DNA of 40,057 nt from an uncultured Marvinbryantia sp. (GTDB taxonomy: Bacteria; Bacillota; Clostridia; Lachnospirales; Lachnospiraceae). The position numbers and the translations under genes are program-made. Below are positions 33,452 to 40,057 of the stretch, piece after piece. Under the pieces are notes generated by a model. It was not told the origin of the DNA, ran no database searches, and worked only from the letters and a program-made list of their open reading frames with translations. Where the stretch lies: assembly GCF_905201705.1 (NCBI RefSeq), contig NZ_CAJKOX010000039.1, forward strand, positions 1 to 40,057, written 5' to 3'. Position 1 is the stretch's first letter. Every line of letters begins with the position of its first letter.

Positions 33452-33640
33452 CTTCCATCTCTCCCTTCACGAATGAGCCGGCATTCGCCTCCCAATATAA
33501 TATTTGATTTGATTTTATGCTTTTCCGGAAGCTGCTGATAGCAAAATTTTTCGATATTATCAGTAAAATTTTATCGTTTTGGGGCAACAATTTTTTGTTG
33601 AAAAAATGAGAATATGATAACATGACTATCCAGAAATTAA
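33452..33640 (-). promoter_or_regulatory. AT-rich control region upstream of the glycan locus
   Basis: A -10-like TATTAT (33497-33502 on the minus strand) has no recognisable -35 at the right distance. Further upstream is AT-rich DNA with CGATA-N15-TATCG and repeated TTTGAT blocks. A promoter without -35 fits activation by the locus's YesN-like regulator. The exact site cannot be set from sequence alone. Confidence 0.35.
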
Positions 33641-33648
33641 AAAGAAAA

Positions 33649-33671
33649 GGAACCCATATTGCATGGATTCC
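33649..33671 (-). terminator. Terminator of the EFR1-methyltransferase operon
   Basis: GGAACCCAT (33649-33657) pairs with ATGGATTCC (33663-33671), with one mismatch, around ATTGC. On the minus strand the stem is followed by TTTTCTTTTT. It lies 11 bases after the methyltransferase stop. Confidence 0.8.
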
Positions 33672-33682
33672 GAAGAAAAAAA

Positions 33683-34414
33683 TTATTTCTTTTTCGCTGA
33701 CACCAACAGCATCATGGGACGGCGCATTTCATCCTTCATACCGGCAAGGTCCATCATTTCCTCTGGTGGCTGCGGTTCTATGACATGCTGGAGCGTAAAT
33801 CCGTTTTTCAGCAGCGTTTCCAGATATGTCGTCAGTGTTCTGTGATATTTGGTCACTTTTTCGCCCAGGAATATCGCTTCCCGCTTTCCCTCGTAATAGT
33901 AGTTATCCACCGGAAAATGAAGGATTTCCCCGTTCCGGTCGTAATACCAGTCCTGTGTCCCATAAGCGGTAAAGACCGGATGCTCCACCGAAAACACCAG
34001 CTCTCCGCCGGATCTGAGCCACACCGCTATATTTTTTATCAGCGGCTCAAAATCCCGGACATAGTGAAACGCCAGCGAGCTCAGTACCACATCAAATGCT
34101 CCCGCCGGAAAATCCAGGTCCTCCATCGCGATACGCCGGTATTCTATTCTGGAATCACTGTTTTTTCGCTCCGCAACCTCCAGCATCTTCCGGGAAATGT
34201 CCGTTCCCAGAACAGACAGCGCCCCATTGTCCGCGGCGTATTTGCAGTGCCAGCCATATCCGCAGCCCAGATCCAGCACTCGTCTGCCGCGAAAGTCGGG
34301 AAGGATTTTCTTCAGCTCCGACCACTCCCCGGCTCCCTGCAGACCTTTCTGCGAACGCTCCATCTTGCTGTACTTTTCAAAAAACATTTCCTCATCGTAT
34401 TTGTTTTCTTTCAC
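33683..34414 (-). CDS. Class I SAM-dependent methyltransferase
   Basis: The 243-residue protein begins at a GTG codon, set by GGAGG 7 bases upstream. Motif I is VLDLGCGYGWHCKYAADNG (near 49-67), followed by VLGTDISRKML and the later FDVVLSSLAFHYV. This is the UbiE/Methyltransf_11 type that acts on small molecules. The target is unknown; the substrate region (residues 160-220) has no family-specific sign. It follows the EFR1 gene by 22 bases and ends at a terminator, so the two form an operon of unclear joint function. Confidence 0.88.
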   Translation of the reverse strand: MKENKYDEEMFFEKYSKMERSQKGLQGAGEWSELKKILPDFRGRRVLDLGCGYGWHCKYAADNGALSVLGTDISRKMLEVAERKNSDSRIEYRRIAMEDLDFPAGAFDVVLSSLAFHYVRDFEPLIKNIAVWLRSGGELVFSVEHPVFTAYGTQDWYYDRNGEILHFPVDNYYYEGKREAIFLGEKVTKYHRTLTTYLETLLKNGFTLQHVIEPQPPEEMMDLAGMKDEMRRPMMLLVSAKKK

Positions 34415-34436
34415 GTTCTGCCCTCCGCTTCAGTCT

Positions 34437-35201
34437 TTATAAAAAGTATTCATTTTCTCTGCGGATTGTCCGGAACGGCTCAAGCTTCCGGTCCATCCTT
34501 TCCTGAAGCTGCGGCATAAGCACGCGCGCATGTTCCGGACAGACAGCGGTACACCCCATACATAAAATACACTTTTCAATATCAGTTGCCACCACGTCCT
34601 CTTCTATCCGGATTGCCCCGGTCGGACAGAAGGACACACATTTCCCGCACCGGCTGCAGGAAGCCAGAGAAACCGGCGCTGACGGAACATTCATTTTATT
34701 CTTGTACGGATAGTTTCCCGGAACCTTTACCAAAGTCTTAGAACCATGCTCCAGTTTTTCCAGCACCTTATCCGCAAATGCAAGAATGGAGTTTCTATCC
34801 TGCTCATCCGGTCTGCCTTTACCGACCTCCGGAGTTATAGAATGCTGTGCGATCAGAGCGGCAGTTGCCGTCACATAAAATCCCCTCTCCTCCATAAGGC
34901 GGTTCAGCTCCAGCAGAGCATCCTCATAATCCCGGTTGCCATAGACAGCCAGCGTAACTGCTCTTTTTCCGCAACCTTCCAGTTCCGCCAGCTTTTCTGC
35001 TGCAACAGACGGAACTCTGCCTCCGAAAACAGGCACGGCCACAACAACCACTTCGCCCTCCGGCTCCTCTGCTGCTTTGCCGTACAGTCCCAGATTTACC
35101 GTTTTTACTTTCCGGGCAATCGCTTCACAAAAAATTTCTCCCGTTTTTTTCGTTCCGCCTGTAGGGCTGAAATAATACAGTTCTATCATATCCAGCATCA
35201 T
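34437..35201 (-). CDS. EFR1-type flavodoxin-ferredoxin fusion protein
   Basis: The 254-residue protein has an N-terminal flavodoxin-like domain (YYFSPTGGTKKTGE is the FMN phosphate loop) and a C-terminal domain with two [4Fe-4S] motifs, CSRCGKCVSFCP and CILCMGCTAVCP. This is the EFR1 family arrangement (ferredoxin fused to flavodoxin), common in gut Firmicutes and likely an electron carrier or oxidoreductase in the cytoplasm. GGAGGAG precedes two adjacent ATG codons. The electron donor and acceptor are unknown. It starts the operon with the methyltransferase. Confidence 0.9.
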   Translation of the reverse strand: MMLDMIELYYFSPTGGTKKTGEIFCEAIARKVKTVNLGLYGKAAEEPEGEVVVVAVPVFGGRVPSVAAEKLAELEGCGKRAVTLAVYGNRDYEDALLELNRLMEERGFYVTATAALIAQHSITPEVGKGRPDEQDRNSILAFADKVLEKLEHGSKTLVKVPGNYPYKNKMNVPSAPVSLASCSRCGKCVSFCPTGAIRIEEDVVATDIEKCILCMGCTAVCPEHARVLMPQLQERMDRKLEPFRTIRRENEYFL

Positions 35202-35265
35202 ATTCTCCTCCGTCCTTCACTTTTTTATACAACGAGTATATGGATAAAGGTGTAAAAGCAGGGGC

Positions 35266-35748
35266 TTACGTTTCATCCAGCCGCACTTCACAGTCCTTCC
35301 GGAAAAAAGAGATCCCGTAGCAGGTAATATCACGGTATCCTTCTGCCTGCAGTTCTTTTATATATCCCCTGTCGTGAATCTGCCGGATGGCAATCTCAGC
35401 GTCTTTTTCCAAATCATCAATTTCCTTCGACACCTTCACTTCAATGACAAACGCTTTTCCCCGCAGAGACGGGCTTTTTATCATCAGATCGCAGCGGCCG
35501 TTTCCCGTTTCTCTGTTAGACTGGACCAGATACCGATCGCTCTGACTTAAAATTCCCGCAAGAAATCCATGATAAAAATTCTCTGCACTGTCATAAAAAC
35601 TGATCGTGGAAAACAGCTGCTCATTTAAGATCTCACTCATCCTGCCGGCGTCCCTGTTTTCCATCGCCCGGTACAGATCCCGGAAATCCTGCTTCTTTAA
35701 ATTGTCCCGGAACCAGTTCTGCCTGCTTAATAATTCTTTTTCATATTT
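35266..35748 (-). pseudogene. Remnant of an AAA-ATPase-like/PD-(D/E)XK nuclease family protein (C-terminal part only)
   Basis: The open frame runs from an in-frame TAA at 35749-35751 and reads KYEKELLSRQNWF, then the region FYHGFLAGILSQSDRYLVQSNRETGNGRCDLMI and AFVIEVKV. The last two hold the D and E-x-K of the PD-(D/E)XK fold (DUF1703/PDDEXK_9). Relatives are about 500-600 residues, with an N-terminal AAA-ATPase-like domain (PF09820) that is absent here. The first Met (35664) has no ribosome binding site and cuts the domain. It is most likely a decayed fragment; relatives are often multi-copy in Lachnospiraceae and Bacteroides. Confidence 0.7.
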
Positions 35749-35807
35749 TTATTTTCGCACACTTCTGCAGTCTTTGCAATCGCTTTTGCGTCTGCGTGAA
35801 TATTCGT

Positions 35808-36758
35808 TCAGTGAACCAGCTCCCCTTTTTCGCAGCGGTTTCCCCAGCTGTCTATCAGTACATCGTCGCGGTAAACGCACATGATTTCGCAGTTGTTGGA
35901 GCAGCGCCCGCAGCAGATTTCGCGCGTGCGGAAGTTCATATCTTCCATTGAAAAATCGAATTCTTTTCGCTTTTCACTTTTCTTTGCCAGAATCGCCGCT
36001 CCGAGCGCGCCCATCAGATGTCCGTTTTTATCGACCTGCACATCATACCCGAGCGCTCTGCGGAACGCCTCCACCACGCCGATATTTTTGCTGACGCCGC
36101 CCTGGAAAACAATCGGCGGAACAATCTTCTTGCCCTTTCCCACATTGTTGAGGTAATTCGAAACGACCGCGTTGCAGAGTCCGGCGATGATGTCCTCCTT
36201 CGTATGTCCCATCTGGATTTTATGGACCAGGTCCGACTCCGCAAAAACGGTACATCTTGCCGCGATCTGCGTCGGATGCTTCGAGTGAAGCGCGATCTCG
36301 CCCATATCCTCCACCTCGATTCCCAGACGCTTTGACTGGCTGGAGAGAAAAGCTCCGGTTCCCGCCGCGCACAGGGTGTTCATGGCATAATCCACCGCCA
36401 CGCCGTTTTCCACCAGTATGATTTTGGAATCCTGTCCGCCGATCTCCAGGATGGTGCGCACGCCCGGATAAAAGGTCGTCGTGCCAACGGCATGGGCGGT
36501 AATTTCATTTTTTACCATCGTTGCCCCGACAATAGTGCCCACCAGCCGCCGGGCGCTCCCGGTCGTCCCGGTCGCCACGATCCGGTAAGCGGACTTGTCA
36601 AATTGTTTTTCCAACAGGGCAACCAGCTTTTTTACCGCCCCAATGGGATCCCCCTCGGTCCAGATATACTCGCTCGCCAGCACCTCGTTGTCCTTATTTA
36701 TAATAACTCCCTTTGTAGAAATCGACCCCACGTCGATTCCCAGATACGCTTCCTTCAT
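35808..36758 (-). CDS. Acyl-CoA dehydratase activase (HgdC/BadF-BadG-BcrA-BcrD ATPase family)
   Basis: The 316-residue protein has the ASKHA ATPase motifs GIDVGSISTKGV, ATGTTGSARR and LEIGGQDSKII. The two cysteines that hold the bridging [4Fe-4S] cluster in HgdC are seen in NTLCAAGTGAFL and ARCTVFAESDLVHK. HgdC proteins use ATP to send a single low-potential electron to 2-hydroxyacyl-CoA dehydratases. This one is about 55 residues longer than HgdC, with an extra Cys-rich tail (CCGRCSNNCEIMC and NRCEKG). Its start overlaps the dehydratase-like gene by 4 bases (ATGA). Substrate unknown. Confidence 0.9.
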   Translation of the reverse strand: MKEAYLGIDVGSISTKGVIINKDNEVLASEYIWTEGDPIGAVKKLVALLEKQFDKSAYRIVATGTTGSARRLVGTIVGATMVKNEITAHAVGTTTFYPGVRTILEIGGQDSKIILVENGVAVDYAMNTLCAAGTGAFLSSQSKRLGIEVEDMGEIALHSKHPTQIAARCTVFAESDLVHKIQMGHTKEDIIAGLCNAVVSNYLNNVGKGKKIVPPIVFQGGVSKNIGVVEAFRRALGYDVQVDKNGHLMGALGAAILAKKSEKRKEFDFSMEDMNFRTREICCGRCSNNCEIMCVYRDDVLIDSWGNRCEKGELVH

Positions 36759-37828
36759 CGGATTACCTTCTTTCTCATCTGAATCATATCGTAAAATGCC
36801 TCGATTCTTGTCATCAGTCCCGTATCGCTCGTCTGTGAATCATATGTCAGGTACAGGATGGGGATTTTATAGTCCGCGCCAATGTTCTGCAGCACCGGCA
36901 TGATGTCCATCTCCGGCGTACAGCCTGCCGATTTTACATGGATGATGCCGTCAAAGCCCCGCTCGGCGTAATCTCTGGCGCACCAGATGTTGGCAGTGGA
37001 GGTCGGCCCCATCTCGTAGGTACAGAGGTCCTTTATCCGCACATTCATGTTTTTCTCGCCGCTGTAATGCAGGTTGCGGTTGGTAATGTTCATCCAGCGG
37101 TGTACCTCCACTCCCATATCCGCCAGCTTCTGCTCCAGCTCCAGATTAGAAAAGCTGTCCATCACCGTGAAATATTCACCGATGATCCCTACACGCAGCG
37201 GCGTCTTCGGCTTATTCAGCTTCACCTGCGAAAAGGCGCTCTTCGCCTTCCGGTACGCCGATTCGATTTCCGATTTTGACGAAGCCGCCTGCATAGCGTT
37301 TAAAAAGTCGTCAAAAATTTTTTTGCAGCTTCCCTTTTCCGCCTCGAATCCGCAGCTTTTATAATATATCCCCTCTAATTCATCGATATATTCCGCCATT
37401 TTGATGCCTTCAATGCCTGCGGCGGTCAGCCTGGCAACTTTATATTTCGGGTTCAGTCTTTTTACCGCTTTCAGATAGTCTCTTTTCTTTCCGGTCGTAT
37501 ATTCCGATAAATTGACAAACTCAAACTGATAACCCAGGTCGCGCAGTATCTGCTCCTGCAATTCCCCGTAATATCCCAGACGGCATAATCCATTCGTCAT
37601 CAGAATCGTATTCGCTCCCGCTTCCAGCGCCTCGATCATGCTGCCGAGCGTGCTCTTAAACGGTGTACAGACGGAATCCGGACTGTAGCGGCTGCCCAAC
37701 TCGATGGTCCGTCTGGTCATGCGGGGCTGCATCACATATTTTATCTCAAGCCCGTTCTCCACGATGTAGCGGATAGCATAATTGTATCTTGCAATCATGG
37801 GAAACGATACTTTTGTCTCTTTCTCCAT
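36755..37828 (-). CDS. 2-hydroxyacyl-CoA dehydratase family protein (HgdB/D-like)
   Basis: The 357-residue protein resembles the dehydratase subunits that bind a [4Fe-4S] cluster. Cysteines lie in DSVCTPFKSTLGSM, MTNGLCRLGYYGE and HVKSAGCTPEMD, all in positions typical for the family. The end, YLTYDSQTSDTGLMTRIEAFYDMI, is also typical. It shares one base with the preceding gene and four with the activase gene, so all three are made together. Classical dehydratases have two paired subunits (A and B); here the preceding DUF2229-like protein may take the second place. The CoA substrate is not known, and a role other than dehydration is possible. Confidence 0.87.
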   Translation of the reverse strand: MEKETKVSFPMIARYNYAIRYIVENGLEIKYVMQPRMTRRTIELGSRYSPDSVCTPFKSTLGSMIEALEAGANTILMTNGLCRLGYYGELQEQILRDLGYQFEFVNLSEYTTGKKRDYLKAVKRLNPKYKVARLTAAGIEGIKMAEYIDELEGIYYKSCGFEAEKGSCKKIFDDFLNAMQAASSKSEIESAYRKAKSAFSQVKLNKPKTPLRVGIIGEYFTVMDSFSNLELEQKLADMGVEVHRWMNITNRNLHYSGEKNMNVRIKDLCTYEMGPTSTANIWCARDYAERGFDGIIHVKSAGCTPEMDIMPVLQNIGADYKIPILYLTYDSQTSDTGLMTRIEAFYDMIQMRKKVIR

Positions 37829-38778
37829 TATAATTTCCCCTTCTTAAATCCGATAATATCAATAAAGCTTTCCACCCTTGTCTCCACTCCGGCGTCCCCG
37901 TTCTGCCCATCCATCACCAGATTCAGAACCGGAATGCCGTTATTTTTGCGCATCAGCATTTCATTTACCATCGAATCCGGTCCGCACGGGAATGCGCTCA
38001 GAAGAATGATGCCGTCCACGCGCTCCCGGTTTTTGTAAACGCTTCCTGCAATCTCGCGGTTGACCTCCCACTTCAGGGTGGGCGACAGCTTCAGGCTCTG
38101 CTCCAGCGCCGCTTTGCGCTCCGTAATATCCGCCCGGATCGGCACTGCATCCAGCTTTCTCAGCATTTTTAAGACCGGCTTTCCGATATAGGCATCCTCG
38201 ATCATATAGCTGTGCCCCGCCACCAGGATTTTTGTTTTCGGAAGCTGATACAGCTTTTCCTGGTTCTTTATTTTCAGCTTTAAATCCTCCAGCTCCGCCT
38301 TTTTTGCTTTTTTATATGCCTTCTCCGCTTCTTTTCTGTGAAATCCCAGCAAAACGCCCATATCCAGAAATGCCTTTTCCTCATCCTGTTTATGTCTCAC
38401 ATCCACATTGTAGGAAAGAAACTTCTGTCCGGTACTGCGGAACGTATTGGCGGTCATATCGTAAAGCGCCTCAAACTTCGTACACATGCTGCGCTGCTGA
38501 CCAAAGTTGGAAATCCGCGGAATCAGTATATAATCGCATTTTCCAATCAGGGCTTTCACATGTCCCAGAAAAATTTTCGTTGCCAGGCACGCTTCGTCAA
38601 TTGCGCAGGCGGTTCCGTCCTCCAGGACGCCCTTTGTCGTCGGTGCGCTGGTAATCGTTTCAATACCAAGCTGCGAAAAAAATGTTTTCCACAATACCGC
38701 ATAACGGTAGTACAGCATTGCCCGCGGCAGCCCGATTACCGGAAGCTGCCTGGGTATTCCCAATTCCTTCTTTGCCAT
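37828..38778 (-). CDS. Acyl-CoA dehydratase activase-related protein (DUF2229 type)
   Basis: The 316-residue protein matches the DUF2229 region of large activase-related proteins: VIGLPRAMLYYRYAVLWKTFF, DEACLATKIFLGHV, ILIPRISNFGQQRSMC and FPCGPDSMVNEM. Three conserved cysteines could bind a Fe-S cluster. AGGAG precedes the ATG. In many clostridia this region is fused to activase domains in one protein of over 1000 residues; here it is a separate first gene, coupled to the dehydratase-like gene by a one-base overlap. Function unknown. Confidence 0.87.
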   Translation of the reverse strand: MAKKELGIPRQLPVIGLPRAMLYYRYAVLWKTFFSQLGIETITSAPTTKGVLEDGTACAIDEACLATKIFLGHVKALIGKCDYILIPRISNFGQQRSMCTKFEALYDMTANTFRSTGQKFLSYNVDVRHKQDEEKAFLDMGVLLGFHRKEAEKAYKKAKKAELEDLKLKIKNQEKLYQLPKTKILVAGHSYMIEDAYIGKPVLKMLRKLDAVPIRADITERKAALEQSLKLSPTLKWEVNREIAGSVYKNRERVDGIILLSAFPCGPDSMVNEMLMRKNNGIPVLNLVMDGQNGDAGVETRVESFIDIIGFKKGKL

Positions 38779-38878
38779 AACAAATCCTCTCCTTCTCTGT
38801 CTCCGGCAGGCTTTTCGTGACCTTCCGGCGCCGGTGTTTCCGCCCTATTGCGTTTCCGGATCCGTATCTCCTGCCCCG

Positions 38879-39724
38879 TTATGCTTCCGGTTCATTTTGG
38901 ACGGCGCCGCAGATTTCTCCCGGCGCTTCCTCCTTCAGCTCCCGGTAAAAAACATCCAGTATCCCCAGATATGGTTTTTTCCACGGCTTCTGCTTTCCGT
39001 AATAGTGGATAACGACCGCGTTTTTGCGCACCCACTCCAGATTGATTTTTTTATGCCCCGGTTCCGTATTGTAGACGGAAATCATCCTGTCGCTCAGGTT
39101 ATATTTCATAGTGTCCAGAATTCCCGTTTTGTTTCCGTACAGGGCAGTTATGATATCCTGGTCCGGCAGGGTGAGATACCGCCCCCGCTTCTCCACAAAC
39201 GACGCGATTTCTTCAAAATCCTGCTTTTCTCTTAATTCCTTTAAATTCATCAGCAGAACTCCGCTGTTGATATAGGTGCTCACTTCCTCCATGCCGAGCC
39301 GGTACTGGTTCACCTTCGTGAGGAATTTCCGCACATGCGTGCACGCCAGAAAATAGTTACCCTCAAAATCCATGTTGTACAGCTCGTCCAGCGGATTGAT
39401 GACAAGCGTGTCGCCATCCAGATACAGAATCCTGTCCATCTCCGGCGGAAGCAGGGAGGCGGCAAAAATACGGTAGTAAATTAATCTGGGATATCTCTCG
39501 CTCTCCGGAAAGGAGGCAAATACAGACGGCTCCACAAACCGAAAATGCAGCCGTGTATCCCCATCCTCCACCTGCGCGGCGGCATCGCTCTGGTCCTGTT
39601 CCTGCAAGTCGGAATGTAAAATATAGATATCGTATCCGTCCTCAGACGGGAATCGCACAATCGACCGTATACAGTCCAGCACATGCTCCATATATCCTCT
39701 GTTCACTGTAAATAAAATATTCAA
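38879..39724 (-). CDS. Glycosyltransferase family 8 protein
   Basis: The start is placed at the TTG codon 39724, giving 281 residues beginning LNILFTVNRGYMEHVLDCI. AAGGAG lies 9 bases upstream, and GT8 proteins begin with this M-N-I-L-type strand. The frame also has an ATG at 39814 without a ribosome binding site. GT8 motifs are visible: RILYLDGDTLV with the metal-binding D-x-D, INSGVLLMNL, LPDQDIITALY and HYYGKQKPWK. GT8 enzymes move glucose or galactose from UDP-sugars onto cell-surface glycans, lipids or glycogenin-like acceptors. The acceptor is unknown. It has its own promoter and lies 100 bases before the dehydratase set. Confidence 0.9.
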   Translation of the reverse strand: MNILFTVNRGYMEHVLDCIRSIVRFPSEDGYDIYILHSDLQEQDQSDAAAQVEDGDTRLHFRFVEPSVFASFPESERYPRLIYYRIFAASLLPPEMDRILYLDGDTLVINPLDELYNMDFEGNYFLACTHVRKFLTKVNQYRLGMEEVSTYINSGVLLMNLKELREKQDFEEIASFVEKRGRYLTLPDQDIITALYGNKTGILDTMKYNLSDRMISVYNTEPGHKKINLEWVRKNAVVIHYYGKQKPWKKPYLGILDVFYRELKEEAPGEICGAVQNEPEA

Positions 39725-39814
39725 TACAAACCGCTCCTTCCCGCTCTGAGGCTCCCGCCCCAGGGTGTACTCTTCTGTTTTTACATATGAGTTGCCTGAA
39801 AAATGAGATTCCAT

Positions 39815-39846
39815 CGATTTTTACGCGCTTCGCACTTTCAAAATCG
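39815..39846 (-). other. Leader hairpin of the GT8 gene
   Basis: CGATTTT (39815-39821) and AAAATCG (39840-39846) pair, with GCGC-TTC-GC-like bases inside, directly before the non-used ATG at 39814. The stem lies in the leader between the promoter and the TTG start. A regulatory role is only possible, not shown. Confidence 0.4.
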
Positions 39847-39855
39847 CTCATCAAT

Positions 39856-39884
39856 ATTATAATTAATCCAAAATTTTTTCACAA
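39856..39884 (-). promoter_or_regulatory. Sigma-A-type promoter of the GT8 gene
   Basis: TTGTGA (39879-39884) and TATAAT (39856-39861) on the minus strand have a 17-base spacer. Transcription would start near 39849, with a leader of about 125 bases to the TTG start. The rest of the window (39885-40057) has no supported gene. Confidence 0.7.
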
Positions 39885-40057
39885 TAGACAAAAACCCGTT
39901 TGTGACATAATCCGACATCCTGTATCCTTCGGCGCGTCTCAGTCAGACCTGTGGATATCCATTTTTAAGGCACCAAAAAACGTCCCCCGGATGTCTTTGT
40001 CGGCAACAAAACCTGCTAAGAAAAGTCAATAGTTTTTTGCAGATTTTTAGAATATTT

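Noticed and set aside
39939..40025. 28-codon open minus-strand frame ending at 39939 (AGFVADKDIRGTFFGALK)
   Set aside because: It looks protein-like and similar strings may recur in related genomes, but it has no usable start after an in-frame TGA and no ribosome site; it could be a conserved repeat read as protein, which a genome search would show.

Overview
The window looks like a gut Lachnospiraceae-type Firmicutes genome of roughly 50% GC. Nearly all genes lie on the minus strand. The evidence is Gram-positive style AGGAGG ribosome binding sites, a YesM/YesN two-component pair, carbohydrate ABC transporters without an ATPase gene, EFR1-type flavodoxin-ferredoxin, DUF3791/DUF3990 genes and HgdC-like activase genes. 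The first ~1.75 kb is different: it is very AT-rich, uses AAA/ATA/AGA codons, and carries a GH57 glucan-branching-type enzyme behind an OB-fold/DUF4912 protein. The change in composition falls in a poly-T low-complexity tract at about 1737-1840, so this is either a recent insertion or an assembly join between two organisms.

Layout, in window order. 1-1640: AT-rich DUF4912-GH57 operon. 1842-8540: ABC ATPase, a giant FtsX-like permease with a ~650-residue extracytoplasmic coiled coil, and an RsmF-type rRNA methyltransferase, ending in a hairpin terminator. 8755-9234 (+): a YbaK/EbsC-family aminoacyl-tRNA deacylase. 9262-9554: a compact candidate Fst-like type I toxin-antitoxin module (34-residue membrane peptide, convergent antisense RNA promoter, shared two-way terminator, direct repeats at the start codon and in the antisense RNA). 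9631-12002: TetR regulator with an ABC-2 exporter. 12177-15370: a second ABC-2 exporter (ATPase and two permeases) with a palindromic site upstream. 15636-16259: a DUF3791-DUF3990-DUF3791 cassette whose DUF3990 gene has been inactivated by an out-of-frame internal deletion. 16300-16402: a cluster of hairpin repeats.

16608-33451 is a Gram-positive polysaccharide utilisation locus. Read in the direction of transcription it runs GH2, GH43, GH115, solute-binding protein, MalF-like and MalG-like permeases, a strong hairpin, then a second promoter and solute-binding lipoprotein, YesM-like sensor kinase, YesN-like regulator and GH28. The glycosidases lack signal peptides, so the likely scheme is uptake of glucuronic-acid- and xylose-containing oligosaccharides (xylan or complex pectin fragments) by the transporter, intracellular breakdown by GH115, GH43, GH2 and GH28, and sensing by the lipoprotein-kinase-regulator set.

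33683-35201: a SAM methyltransferase and an EFR1 flavodoxin-ferredoxin. 35266-35748: remnant of a PD-(D/E)XK protein. 35808-38778: a translationally coupled three-gene set related to 2-hydroxyacyl-CoA dehydratase and its activator. 38879-39724: a GT8 glycosyltransferase with its own promoter. I saw no rRNA, tRNA, CRISPR array, insertion sequence or prophage genes. Start sites were often moved inward from the longest frame to agree with ribosome binding sites and family N-termini.
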